In this document: piece after piece, positions 41,702 through 50,347 of the stretch
Layout of the letters: every line of letters starts with the position of its first letter
How positions within the stretch are numbered: position 1 is the first letter of the stretch
DNA from: Mycolicibacterium goodii
Lineage (GTDB): Bacteria > Actinomycetota > Actinomycetes > Mycobacteriales > Mycobacteriaceae
Assembly: GCF_001187505.1 (NCBI RefSeq)
Contig: NZ_CP012150.1
Location: forward strand, 4,216,001 to 4,280,000
Reading direction: 5' to 3'
Length of the DNA: 64,000 bases
Made by a program: the position numbers and the translations under genes
Notes under the pieces: model-generated
What the model was told of the DNA's origin: nothing
Databases searched by the model: none
What the model saw: the letters and a program-made list of their open reading frames with translations, nothing else

Positions 41702-42603
41702 CCATTGCGCCCATCAATCCCAGCGCCGTGGACCAGGACCCGGCCATCCGCGCAACGCAGCTGGTGACCGCGAACGGCTGGCGCCGGCGGCTGCGCCCGT
41801 TTCTTCGGCCGCAGATCGTGATCGGTGCGGCCGTCGTCGTGATCTGGCTGCTGATCATCGCATCGGCGAGTTTCATCGCGCCCCACGATCCGTTCGCGGC
41901 GTCGGGACCGCGACTCGAAGCGCCATCGGCGGCACACATTTTCGGCACCGACGCCTTGGGTCGCGATGTGTTCTCCCGGGTCCTCTACGGGGCGAGGCAG
42001 TCGCTGCCCGTGGCGCTGGCCACCATCACCATCGCCGCGGTGGTCGGAGGCCTGGTCGGCGCTGTCGCGGGATTCTTCGGAGGGCTTGTCGACACGGTCT
42101 TGATGCGCCTTGCCGACATCACCATGGCGTTCCCGTCGATCCTGTTGGCCATGGCGGTCACCGCGGCCCTCGGGCCGGGGCTCACCCACGCATTCATCGC
42201 CATCGTGGTGGTGTGGTGGCCGATCTATGCCCGACTGATCCGCGGACAGATCCTGACCATCAAGGAACAAGACCATGTCATGGCGGCCACGGCGATCGGC
42301 GTGGGCCGGTGGCGGACCCTGTTCAAACACGTCCTGCCGCATTCGCTGACACCCGTTGTGGTGTCCGCGACGATGGACCTCGGCACGATCGTCATCCTCA
42401 TTGCCTCGCTGAGCTTTCTGGGGCTGGGCGCGCTCCCGCCGTCGCCCGAATGGGGTGCGATGATCACCGAGGGCGCCGCGAACTTCTATCAGTGGTGGAT
42501 CGCGGCTGGCCCCGGCATCGCCATGGTGTCGGTGGTCCTCGCGATCAACTTCCTCGGAGATGGGTTGCGCGAGACGCTCGATCTCAAACTTCGCCCACGG
42601 TAA
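41698..42603 (+). CDS. ABC transporter permease (DppC type)
   Basis: A 301-aa inner-membrane protein starting ATG 41698 inside the preceding stop. N-terminal helix followed by the conserved periplasmic segment HIFGTDALGRDVFSRVLYGARQSL, five further helices, the EAA-type loop (DHVMAATAIGVGRWRTLFKH), and the C-terminal NFLGDGLRETLD typical of DppC/OppC. Complete and normal. Confidence 0.94.
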   Translation: MTIAPINPSAVDQDPAIRATQLVTANGWRRRLRPFLRPQIVIGAAVVVIWLLIIASASFIAPHDPFAASGPRLEAPSAAHIFGTDALGRDVFSRVLYGARQSLPVALATITIAAVVGGLVGAVAGFFGGLVDTVLMRLADITMAFPSILLAMAVTAALGPGLTHAFIAIVVVWWPIYARLIRGQILTIKEQDHVMAATAIGVGRWRTLFKHVLPHSLTPVVVSATMDLGTIVILIASLSFLGLGALPPSPEWGAMITEGAANFYQWWIAAGPGIAMVSVVLAINFLGDGLRETLDLKLRPR

Positions 42604-42649
42604 GTCACCGCCAGACGAGACCGACCACCCCTGCGAAAGGCCAGCCATC

Positions 42650-44296
42650 ATGCTGCGACCCCTTGTCGAGATCACCGACCTTGTTGTTCAGTTCCGCACG
42701 GCAGAGGCGACGGTCGAGGCGGTCCGTGGCGCCTCACTGACCATTGCGGCCGGCGAGACGGTGGCGATCGTGGGCGAATCCGGCTCCGGGAAGTCCACAC
42801 TCACCTCGGCGCTGAACCGATTGCTCCCGGCCAATGGCGCGGTGACCTCGGGAGCGATCAGCTTCGAAGACCGGGACCTGCTGGCGTTGTCCGAACGCGA
42901 GATGTCCGCCGTACGTGGACGGTTGATAGGTCTCGTGCCGCAAGATCCCATGTCGAATCTCAATCCGTTGATGCGGGTGGGCAAGCAGGTCGCCGAGATC
43001 TTCAAGATCCACGGTGTCGCCACCGGCAAGGATGCCCGGAACCGGGCAATCGAATTGCTGGATATGGTGGGCATTCCCGAACCGGCGCGCCGCTTCTCGG
43101 CGTATCCGCACGAGTTGTCCGGTGGGATGCGACAGCGAGTCCTGATCGCCATGGGACTGGCCTGCCGACCGCGTCTGCTGATCGCCGACGAGCCCACCTC
43201 GGCTCTCGACGTCACGGTGCAGAAGGTGATCCTCGATCAGCTTGCCGCGCTGACCGAATCGATGGGCACCGCGGTGCTGCTCGTCACCCACGATCTCGCG
43301 CTGGCAGCCGAGCGCGCCGATCGCATCGTCGTGATGAACCAAGGCGTCGTCGTGGAGACCGGCCCGGCGCGTGAGATTTTGTCCCGCCCGGCCGACGACT
43401 ACACCAAACGGCTGATCGCGGCCGCCCCCACGTTGGGCGCGAAATCGATGGTCGGTGGCTTCGACGAGGCGCGTGCCGCTGACGGCGCACCGGTCATCGA
43501 CGCCGTCGACCTGACGAAGACATATCCGGTACGGTCCGGTGTCCTGAGATCCAGGCCCTTCACCGCGGTCGACGACATCACTATCACGATTCCGCGTGGC
43601 ACCACGGTAGGCATCGTCGGGGAGAGCGGCTCGGGAAAATCCACCACTGCCAAGATGGTGCTGAAACTGGAGTCACCCAGTTCCGGTCATATCCGGTTCG
43701 AGGGCAACGACATCGCCGATATTTCCGGACAGTCCCTGAAGTCGTTCCGGCGGCGCGTCCAGCCGGTGTTCCAGAACCCGTATGCCTCACTCGACCCGCT
43801 CTACACCGTCGGTGACGCGATCCGTGAACCGCTTGATGTGCACGGTGTGGGCACTGCACGCGAACGCGGGCAAAGGGTCGTCGAGCTCCTCACGCATGTC
43901 AGCCTCGATCCGCAGCTGGCCGGCCGTCATCCGCACGAACTTTCCGGTGGGCAACGTCAGCGTGTGGCGATCGCGCGGGCGTTGGCACTCGATCCGGAAG
44001 TGGTCGTGCTCGACGAGGCGGTCTCAGCTCTGGACGTTGTCGTCCAGGCGCAGATCCTCGAACTGCTGGTGTCTTTGCAGCAGCGACTCGGGCTCACCTA
44101 TCTGTTCATCAGTCATGATTTGGCCGTCGTTCGAATGATCTGCCACAGCGTCTATGTGATGAAGAGCGGCAAGGTGGTCGAAAGTGGGACTCCCGCCGAT
44201 ATTTTCGACAACCCGCAGCACGAATACACCAAGACCTTGTTGGCTGCCATCCCGGATGGTGAGGGCACCGTCGGAAAAGTGGTGAACCCGGCGTAG
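42650..44296 (+). CDS. Fused double ATP-binding ABC protein (DppD-DppF type)
   Basis: A 548-aa protein holding both ATPases of a peptide-type importer in one chain. ATG 42650 is chosen after CGAAAGG. Domain 1: Walker A GESGSGKST at 42-50, signature LSGGMRQR, Walker B LLIADEPTSALD. Domain 2: Walker A GESGSGKST at 324-332, signature LSGGQRQR, Walker B VVLDEAVSALD (Ala in place of the common Pro). The C-terminus carries the peptide-importer-specific end (HEYTKTLLAAIP). It powers the permeases just upstream. Confidence 0.94.
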   Translation: MLRPLVEITDLVVQFRTAEATVEAVRGASLTIAAGETVAIVGESGSGKSTLTSALNRLLPANGAVTSGAISFEDRDLLALSEREMSAVRGRLIGLVPQDPMSNLNPLMRVGKQVAEIFKIHGVATGKDARNRAIELLDMVGIPEPARRFSAYPHELSGGMRQRVLIAMGLACRPRLLIADEPTSALDVTVQKVILDQLAALTESMGTAVLLVTHDLALAAERADRIVVMNQGVVVETGPAREILSRPADDYTKRLIAAAPTLGAKSMVGGFDEARAADGAPVIDAVDLTKTYPVRSGVLRSRPFTAVDDITITIPRGTTVGIVGESGSGKSTTAKMVLKLESPSSGHIRFEGNDIADISGQSLKSFRRRVQPVFQNPYASLDPLYTVGDAIREPLDVHGVGTARERGQRVVELLTHVSLDPQLAGRHPHELSGGQRQRVAIARALALDPEVVVLDEAVSALDVVVQAQILELLVSLQQRLGLTYLFISHDLAVVRMICHSVYVMKSGKVVESGTPADIFDNPQHEYTKTLLAAIPDGEGTVGKVVNPA

Positions 44297-44321
44297 GTTC
44301 GGCACTGCCGAGGAGGCCTCG

Positions 44322-45116
44322 CTAGCTCAGACGTGCCGATACCCGCCGGCTGACGTCCAGCAGCAGTGGGGCGATTCGCTCCGCGCGGGTCGCGGTGAGG
44401 CGGGATCGTGGTCCGCACACGCTGATCGCCGCGATGACCACACCGCGGACGCCGAAGATCGGGGCGGCCACGGCTCCGGCGTCAGGATTGCGTTCACCGC
44501 TGGAGGTGACGTAGCCGCGCTCGCGCGCGTGCCGGAGGTCCTCGTTCAACATCCTGACCGCCTCCTCGTCGAGGCCGTAGTGTTCCGATTCCAGCGCGAT
44601 CGCACGATCGCGGAACGCCGGTTCGGCGTAGGCGAGCAGGATTTTCCCGCTCGCGCCGGCGTGCCAAGGCCGAAACACGCCGAGCTCCACCGTCATCCGG
44701 ACGTGTTGCGGACTTTCGAACTGCGCAACGTGCACTCGTCCGCCGGCCACCGGTCGGGACAACAGGGTCGTCTCCTGTGTTCGGTCGCGCAGGTCGCGCA
44801 GCAGCGGCGCCGCCTCCCGCTCCAGTTTCGACAGGCTCAGTGCCTTGGCGCCCATGGCAACCGCTGCGGGACCCAGCAGGTACCCGGCAGTGCCGGGGGC
44901 CTGTTCGACCAGGTTCCTGGAAGCCAGCGACCGGAGCACGCGGTGGGCCACCGACTTGGCCATGCCCAACTCGGTGGCCACCTCGGTGACCCCCAGCGGT
45001 TGGGTCGCGTCCATCAACAGCAACAGGACGTCGGAAACCCGGTCAGCGGCCCCAGTTCCGCCAGTTGTTCCGCTTAGCGGAACAGTGTTGTGGAGAGACA
45101 CCTGCTCATTCCTCAC
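44322..45116 (-). CDS. IclR family transcriptional regulator (second)
   Basis: A 264-aa regulator starting GTG at 45116 (GTG 45101 is possible). N-terminal winged helix (GVTEVATELGMAKSVAHRVLRSL), C-terminal effector domain (FRPWHAGASGKILLAY, RGYVTSSGERNPDAGAVAAPIF). It is divergent from the CoA-transferase operon. Two exact TGTTCC-N7-GGAACA sites flank its start, one inside its first codons and one in front of the CoA-transferase gene, which suggests it controls both itself and that operon. Confidence 0.92.
   Translation of the reverse strand: MRNEQVSLHNTVPLSGTTGGTGAADRVSDVLLLLMDATQPLGVTEVATELGMAKSVAHRVLRSLASRNLVEQAPGTAGYLLGPAAVAMGAKALSLSKLEREAAPLLRDLRDRTQETTLLSRPVAGGRVHVAQFESPQHVRMTVELGVFRPWHAGASGKILLAYAEPAFRDRAIALESEHYGLDEEAVRMLNEDLRHARERGYVTSSGERNPDAGAVAAPIFGVRGVVIAAISVCGPRSRLTATRAERIAPLLLDVSRRVSARLS
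45066..45084. promoter_or_regulatory. Operator copy 1, TGTTCC-N7-GGAACA (inside iclR 5' end)
   Basis: TGTTCCGC-TTA-GCGGAACA, a 19-base site with perfect 8-bp arms, overlapping codons 11-17 of the IclR gene. The outer six bases on each side are identical to the copy at 45188-45206. A roadblock or autoregulation site is likely. Confidence 0.7.
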
Positions 45117-45187
45117 TACGGAGATCGACCCTTGACGATTTTATCGAGGTATTACTAGCGTTCCAGCTTGTCGGACAGCGTAATTGA

Positions 45188-45206
45188 TGTTCCTCTCAAG
45201 GGAACA
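45188..45206. promoter_or_regulatory. Operator copy 2, TGTTCC-N7-GGAACA (CoA-transferase promoter)
   Basis: Perfect 6-bp arms around seven bases (TCTCAAG), the same 19-base layout as at 45066-45084, centre to centre 122 bases. It lies 33 bases before the CoA-transferase start codon, so a bound regulator would overlap or sit just after its promoter. Confidence 0.75.
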
Positions 45207-45238
45207 ACTGCACACTCCAATCATGTAGGAGTTCGTTG

Positions 45239-46447
45239 ATGCTGCAGTCGGTTCGGGTTCTCGACCTGACATGGGTGTTGGGCGGGCCGTTCGGAGGCCA
45301 GCTGCTGGCCCAGCTCGGTGCCGAGGTGATCAAGGTCGAGCCGGTGAGCGGTGATCCCGCGAGGGAAATTCCGCCGCATTACGTCGGCAATCTCTCGTCG
45401 TTCTTCCTGTCGGTCAACCGAGGGAAGAAATCGATCGCGCTCGACCTGAAATCCGAGGCCGGCCTGACCGCTTTCTACGACCTGGTCCGCCAGTGCGACG
45501 CGGTGCTCTATGGGTTCGCCCCCGACGTTCCACGGCGGCTGGGCATCGATTACGAACGGCTCCGCGAGATCAATCCGGCGATCGTGGTCGGTGAGCTCAT
45601 CGGTATTCACGACGACGCCGCGTACCGGCGCGCACCGGCGTACGACCTGGTGGTGCAGGCGCTCAGCGGGGTGATGTCCATTACCGGGGCCCCGGACGGT
45701 GAACCCGCCAGGGTCGGCTATCAGATCGCGGATCTCGCGGGCGGGCTCTACCTGGCCCTGGGCGTTGCCGGAGCGTTGTATTCGGCGGGCACGACCGGAC
45801 GCGGCGAGAAGGTCCAGGTGTCGCTGCTCGACGCGCAGTTGGGTTTGTTGACCTGGCAGGCGCAGAACTACTTCATCTCTGGTGACGAGCCTCGCGCATT
45901 GGGTTCGCGCAGCCCGAATATCGCGCCGAGTGAGGCATTTCGTTGCCGGGACGGTCGTTACCTCGCGGTGTCGCCGACCGGGACGAGTTACTGGCGGGCG
46001 TTCTGCCGTGCCATCGGTTCGCCGGAACTGGCCGACGATCCCCGGTTTCGTGATCGGTACAGCCGGTTGACCAACGTCGAACAGCTCGCCGAGATCCTCC
46101 GGCCGATCTTTTCGACCCGCGACGCCGCGGATTGGGCGAAGCACTTTTTCGATTTGCGGATCCCGGCCGCGCCGGTGTTCACCGTCCCGGAGGCGCTCGA
46201 CCAGGAGTCCGCACAGTTACGCGCCATGGTCGAACGGGTCGAGGACCCGGAGTCCGGAGAGCCGGTGCGCCTGCTCGGCAACCCGATCAAATACGCCGAC
46301 GCCCAGCAACTGCGCTACCCACCGCGGCACGGCGCCGACACCGCTGATGTGTTGGCGCAACTGTGCGGCTATTCCGCTGAACGCATCGGCGCCGTGCGTG
46401 CCCATTCGCAACACGCCCATTCCGAACAAGAGGAGGGAACAGCATGA
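45239..46447 (+). CDS. CaiB/BaiF family III CoA-transferase
   Basis: A 402-aa protein, ATG 45239 with TAGGAG seven bases before. N-terminal VRVLDLTWVLGGPFGGQLLAQLGAEVIKVEP-type start (split here for length), the loop FLSVNRGKKSIALDL, and the catalytic Asp136 in PAYDLVVQALSG. Family III enzymes move CoA from one acyl-CoA to a free carboxylate such as oxalate, itaconate, mesaconate, succinate or bile acids. It overlaps the first hydratase gene by four bases. It probably activates the substrate of this operon. Confidence 0.92.
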   Translation: MLQSVRVLDLTWVLGGPFGGQLLAQLGAEVIKVEPVSGDPAREIPPHYVGNLSSFFLSVNRGKKSIALDLKSEAGLTAFYDLVRQCDAVLYGFAPDVPRRLGIDYERLREINPAIVVGELIGIHDDAAYRRAPAYDLVVQALSGVMSITGAPDGEPARVGYQIADLAGGLYLALGVAGALYSAGTTGRGEKVQVSLLDAQLGLLTWQAQNYFISGDEPRALGSRSPNIAPSEAFRCRDGRYLAVSPTGTSYWRAFCRAIGSPELADDPRFRDRYSRLTNVEQLAEILRPIFSTRDAADWAKHFFDLRIPAAPVFTVPEALDQESAQLRAMVERVEDPESGEPVRLLGNPIKYADAQQLRYPPRHGADTADVLAQLCGYSAERIGAVRAHSQHAHSEQEEGTA

Positions 46448-46893
46448 CCAGGCCGGCCGAGGTCAAACCCCGTGAAGGCGACCGCCCGGGAACCCGATGG
46501 GAGGAATTCGAGGTCGGCGCGCAACTGCCGTCGTTCGAGTTCACGATCAGCCCTGAGATCGTCGCCGAGTACCACCGAGCCATCGAGCAGGAGCCTGCCG
46601 GCTATTCCCTCGACGGCAGGAAGGTTGCCATCCCGTCGGTGCTGTCGGTCTATCTCATGGCCGTGCTGTACCGCAGGTACCCACCGACACAGGGTGGGAT
46701 CATGGCGGGCAACAAGTTTCGCTACTACGGGGACATCAGCGCCGAGGGCGACACGGCCGTCGTCGCCTCCGGGGAGATCCTGGACAAATTCGAGAAACGG
46801 GGCCGACGCTACGTCCGCTACTCGGCTCGGTTCGCCGACACCGACGGGAAATTGATCGCCGAGGCCGAAAACATCAGCACGTTTCCCAACTGA
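46444..46893 (+). CDS. Hot-dog fold dehydratase subunit (MaoC-like, non-catalytic half)
   Basis: A 149-aa protein starting ATG 46444 in the CoA-transferase stop. It has a single hot-dog domain of the MaoC/FAS1-like dehydratase type (WEEFEVGAQLPSFEFTISPEIVAEYHRA, then FRYYGDISAEGD). The GD-x-N-x-x-H catalytic motif is absent, while the next gene has it. Split double hot-dog hydratases such as ChsH1/ChsH2 pair a catalytic and a structural subunit, so this is probably the structural half that shapes the acyl pocket. Confidence 0.82.
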   Translation: MTRPAEVKPREGDRPGTRWEEFEVGAQLPSFEFTISPEIVAEYHRAIEQEPAGYSLDGRKVAIPSVLSVYLMAVLYRRYPPTQGGIMAGNKFRYYGDISAEGDTAVVASGEILDKFEKRGRRYVRYSARFADTDGKLIAEAENISTFPN

Positions 46894-46901
46894 GACGAAA
46901 G

Positions 46902-47252
46902 ATGAAGGCGATGAAGAAGGATTTCCACATCACCCAAGAGATGATCGATCGCTACGGCGAGATCAACGGGGACAACGACATCATCCACTACGACGTCGAG
47001 TACGCCCGCAATCGCGGGTTCAAGGCGCCCATCGCCCACGGCCTGATGGTCCAGGGCTACGCGAGTGCGCTCGGTGCCGAGATGTACGGGGCGCAATGGT
47101 TCACCCGTGGCGAGATCGAGGTCAAGTTCGTCGGACCGCTCTACCCGGACGAGACCATCACCGTCGAGATCGACGACGAGGGCCGGCTCAACGTGGCAGC
47201 CGGCGAGCGCACCTGCATCGTCGGGAGCGCTCGGCTTCGTGATGCCGGGTGA
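46902..47252 (+). CDS. MaoC-family hydratase subunit (catalytic half)
   Basis: A 116-aa hot-dog protein, ATG 46902 (ATG 46911 possible), eight bases after the first subunit. The hydratase-2 motif is present as GDNDIIH with Asp24 and His29, followed by DVEYA and IAHGLMVQGY. Compared with the usual GD-x-NP-x-H it has Asp-Ile for Asn-Pro. It should add water to an enoyl-CoA made by the CoA-transferase. It overlaps the lyase gene by 11 bases. Confidence 0.87.
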   Translation: MKAMKKDFHITQEMIDRYGEINGDNDIIHYDVEYARNRGFKAPIAHGLMVQGYASALGAEMYGAQWFTRGEIEVKFVGPLYPDETITVEIDDEGRLNVAAGERTCIVGSARLRDAG

Positions 47253-48021
47253 CCGACCGCTCGAGACCCGCATCGCCGACCACGACTCGGCTGGTGTCAC
47301 GATCCGCGGGCTATCCCTGGCCGATGACCTGATCGGCAAGGCGAGTTACTCCGACCTGCTCACATTGGGCACGCTCGGCCGGCTGCCCGACGCGAACCAG
47401 CGTGCGGTGCTCGACGGGTGTTTGGTCGCGTTGATGGAGGCCGGTCTCAACCCGAGCGCGTTGGTGGCCAGGATGGCCGTCCAGGCCGCGCCAGACCAGG
47501 CGCAGGCGGCGATGGCCGCGGGCCTGCTCACCGTCGGCGACGTCTACGTCGGCACCGTTCAGGGGTGCGCCGAACTCCTGGCGCGGATCGGAGCAGGCGA
47601 CGATCCGTCGGGCATCGCCGCCGTGGCGGTCGAAGACCTGCACGGGCGCGGCGCGCGGGTGCCAGGGCTCGGCCACGGCAGGCACCACGACGACGACCCC
47701 CGCGCGGTCGCCCTGCTGCGCCTGGCGGCCGACAACGGCTGCGCGGGGCGGCACCGCGCCGCCCTGGACACGTTGCGCCGCGCCGCGGAAGAACAATTGC
47801 GCCGTACCTTGGTGATCAACGTGACCGGTGCCGTCGCCGCCGCCCTCCTCGACCTGGGGTTCCCAGCGGCGGCGACACGCCCGATCGCGGTGGCGGCGCG
47901 CGCCGGCGGGTTGGTGGGACACGTCGTCGAGGAGTACGAGCGACCCACGGCGAAAGCGCTCTGGGCTGCCGCGCGCTCCACGGTGCCGTACTCCCAGCCC
48001 GATCAGGAGGTGACGCCATGA
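47242..48021 (+). CDS. Citryl-CoA lyase-like, short citrate-synthase-fold protein
   Basis: A 259-aa protein; ATG 47242 overlaps the hydratase stop. It has the central active-site stretch of citrate synthase, PGLGHGRHHDDDPRAVALL, and the C-terminal RAGGLVGHVVEEYERP, but is far shorter than citrate synthase (about 370-430). The size and motifs fit the citryl-CoA lyase relatives of citrate synthase. In an operon with CoA-transferase and hydratase it would perform retro-Claisen cleavage of a 3-hydroxyacyl-CoA, for example citryl-CoA to acetyl-CoA plus oxaloacetate or citramalyl-CoA to acetyl-CoA plus pyruvate. Substrate unproven. Confidence 0.83.
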   Translation: MPGDRPLETRIADHDSAGVTIRGLSLADDLIGKASYSDLLTLGTLGRLPDANQRAVLDGCLVALMEAGLNPSALVARMAVQAAPDQAQAAMAAGLLTVGDVYVGTVQGCAELLARIGAGDDPSGIAAVAVEDLHGRGARVPGLGHGRHHDDDPRAVALLRLAADNGCAGRHRAALDTLRRAAEEQLRRTLVINVTGAVAAALLDLGFPAAATRPIAVAARAGGLVGHVVEEYERPTAKALWAAARSTVPYSQPDQEVTP

Positions 48022-49127
48022 CACTCAATCGCAGGGCGTTCCTGTCGGTTTCGGCAATCACCCTCGCCACCAGCGGATGCGGGGTGTTGATGGGCGGCAC
48101 CAAGAACATGCAGCCCGCCAAACGCGAAGGCCCACTGTCGGACTCGGACTTCGAGTCCCTTGTGAAAGAAGCCAGAGCGGAAGGCAGCGTCACGCTCTAC
48201 TGCGTGCCTGGCGAGGAGACCATGCGTGCGTGGGTGCGGGACTTCGAGGAGAAGTACGACATCCAGGTCGACATCTACCGTGCCACCGTGAGCGACATCT
48301 ACCGCCGGTTCGGCGAGGAGAGCAACGCCGGCCGCCACCTCGCCGACGTGGTGTCGATGAGTGTGCCCTCCTACATCCAGGACTCGGTGGACCAGGGGTG
48401 GGCCGTCCAGTACCGCACCCGCACCCACGACGATCTGGACCCCACGCTGATCGCCGCCGAGGCCGGCTACCCGATGTACGCGGTGATCACCGCCATCGCC
48501 TGGAACGAGACGGCGGTCGAACCCGCGCTGCAGGAACGCCTCGTACAGGGCGACTACACGGCGCTACAGGACCCGCAGCTGCGCGGTCGGGTCGGGATCG
48601 TCGGGCCGACGGCCGGTGGCACGCAGCTTGGCACGCACCTGGCGATCGTCGACGACCCGCATCTGGGTTGGGATTACCTGGAGAAGCTGAAGTCTTCGGG
48701 TGCAGCTGTTTTCGAGAGCGCGGTCCCGTTCGTCGCGAACGATCTGTCCGCAGGCGAGTACGCCGCAGGCATCGGAGTTCCGGATTCCGTTGCCATTCCG
48801 CGGATCTACGAGGGAGCGCCGGTCCGGATCGGCTATCCCGACCCGGCGCCCTCGTCGATGCACCAGTTCTTCGTCAGCGCCAACGCGCCGCACGCCGCGG
48901 CCGGCCGGCTGATGTTGGAATGGGGCACGACGCTCGAGGCGCAGACGTCGCTCGCGGAGATCTCCGGCGGGCTCGTCGGGCACCGCCGTTGGCGGGACCA
49001 GCGCCCGATCCGCGCCGAGTCCTGGTATCGCCCGCCGGCCAATGGAATCGACATCGCATGGCAACAGAAACTGGGTCGCGACGACAGCGACAAGTTCATC
49101 CAGGAATGGCTGGACCGGATCGGCTGA
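48018..49127 (+). CDS. ABC transporter substrate-binding lipoprotein (family 1)
   Basis: A 369-aa protein; ATG 48018 lies in the lyase stop (ATGA) and has a near-perfect AGGAGGTGA. The N-terminus NRRAFLSVSAITLATSGC has a twin-arginine and a lipobox with Cys21, so it is probably a Tat-exported lipoprotein. The mature part resembles iron/polyamine/phosphonate-type binding proteins (VTLYCVPGEETMRAWVRDFEEKY). It should capture the operon substrate outside and deliver it to the permease at 50344. Confidence 0.88.
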   Translation: MTLNRRAFLSVSAITLATSGCGVLMGGTKNMQPAKREGPLSDSDFESLVKEARAEGSVTLYCVPGEETMRAWVRDFEEKYDIQVDIYRATVSDIYRRFGEESNAGRHLADVVSMSVPSYIQDSVDQGWAVQYRTRTHDDLDPTLIAAEAGYPMYAVITAIAWNETAVEPALQERLVQGDYTALQDPQLRGRVGIVGPTAGGTQLGTHLAIVDDPHLGWDYLEKLKSSGAAVFESAVPFVANDLSAGEYAAGIGVPDSVAIPRIYEGAPVRIGYPDPAPSSMHQFFVSANAPHAAAGRLMLEWGTTLEAQTSLAEISGGLVGHRRWRDQRPIRAESWYRPPANGIDIAWQQKLGRDDSDKFIQEWLDRIG

Positions 49128-49165
49128 GGAAGCGTCACACCCGCCGGTAAGGGGAGGAGAGCAGC

Positions 49166-50347
49166 GTGAACATGACAGTGCAGTCTGGAGCGGTTACCTC
49201 GGCAGGGTCATCGGCGGTCGGCGCGGTCGCGCTGCAGGCCCAGGACGTGACGATCCGGTACGGCGACGTGACGGCGGTCGACCGGTTGTCCCTGACCGTC
49301 AACCGTGGTGAGTTCGTGGCGCTGCTCGGCCCGTCGGGATGCGGCAAGACCACGTTCCTGCGCGCCATCGCCGGGCTCAACGCGTTGTCCGCGGGGAGTA
49401 TCGCGATCGACGCGCGGCCGATGGCCGGCGACCGGCTGCACGTGCCGCCGGAGCGACGGCCGCTCAACATGGTGTTCCAGTCGTATGCCATCTGGCCGCA
49501 CCTGACCGTGCGGGAGAACGTCGGCTACGGCGTGCGCGGCCAGGGGATCCGCGGTTGTGAACTGGCCGACCGCGTAGACGAAACCCTTGCCGCGGTTGGT
49601 CTTCTGCACTACGCCGACCGGTACGGCACCGAGCTGTCCGGCGGCCAACAGCAGCGGGTCGCGGTCGCGCGGGCACTGGCGACTCGCCCGTTTCTGATGC
49701 TGTACGACGAGCCGCTGTCGAACCTCGACGCCGGACTCCGCGAACAGGTCCGTGAGCAGATCGTCGACCTGCACCACCGGTTCGACACGACGACCATCTA
49801 TGTCACCCACGATCAGGCGGAGGCGCTGTCGATGGCCGACAGGGTGGTGCTGATGAACGCCGGGCGAATCGAACAGGAAGCCGAACCCAGGACGCTCTAC
49901 CACCAGCCGTCCTCGGAGTTCGCGGCCCGGTTCGTCGGTCCCATCAACACGATGCCGGCGACCGTGGCCGACGTCGGCGCGGACTTCACCGACGTCGCGC
50001 TGCTCGGCCAACCGGGGCGGACCCTGCGGCTGTGCGGCCCGGCGCAGCGGCCCCGCACCACCGGCGCGTCCGGACAGGCCGTGATCCGGCCAGAGTACTT
50101 CGAGCTCACCAAGATTGGTGAGGGTACCGGCGACGAGCCGGTCGAGGAGGCGAACGCCTTCGTCGGCGAGGTCACCCGCGCGGCATTCGTCGGTTCCCGC
50201 ATCCAGTGCGTCGTCGCCACCGGGGCCATGGACCTCGCGGTGGAGGTCAGCGGCGTACGGGACATCAAGCAGGGCGACACCGTCTCGTTGCGAGTCGACC
50301 CCGCCAAGGTCATCTGGCTCGACGAACCCACGGGGGAGCGGCGATGA
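49166..50347 (+). CDS. ABC transporter ATP-binding protein (PotA/FbpC type)
   Basis: A 393-aa ATPase, GTG 49166 after GGGGAGGAG (ATG 49172 also possible). Walker A GPSGCGKTT, Q-loop MVFQSYAIWPH, signature LSGGQQQR, Walker B LMLYDEPLSNLD, H-loop VTHDQ, and a C-terminal regulatory TOBE-type domain (about 290-385). One ATPase with a large fused permease fits the iron/thiamine/2-aminoethylphosphonate importer group. It overlaps the permease start by four bases. Confidence 0.93.
   Translation: MNMTVQSGAVTSAGSSAVGAVALQAQDVTIRYGDVTAVDRLSLTVNRGEFVALLGPSGCGKTTFLRAIAGLNALSAGSIAIDARPMAGDRLHVPPERRPLNMVFQSYAIWPHLTVRENVGYGVRGQGIRGCELADRVDETLAAVGLLHYADRYGTELSGGQQQRVAVARALATRPFLMLYDEPLSNLDAGLREQVREQIVDLHHRFDTTTIYVTHDQAEALSMADRVVLMNAGRIEQEAEPRTLYHQPSSEFAARFVGPINTMPATVADVGADFTDVALLGQPGRTLRLCGPAQRPRTTGASGQAVIRPEYFELTKIGEGTGDEPVEEANAFVGEVTRAAFVGSRIQCVVATGAMDLAVEVSGVRDIKQGDTVSLRVDPAKVIWLDEPTGERR

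Noticed and set aside
47242..48021. Truncated citrate synthase pseudogene
   Set aside because: Although short, it has a full active-site stretch, overlapping operon neighbours on both sides and a size that fits citryl-CoA lyase relatives.
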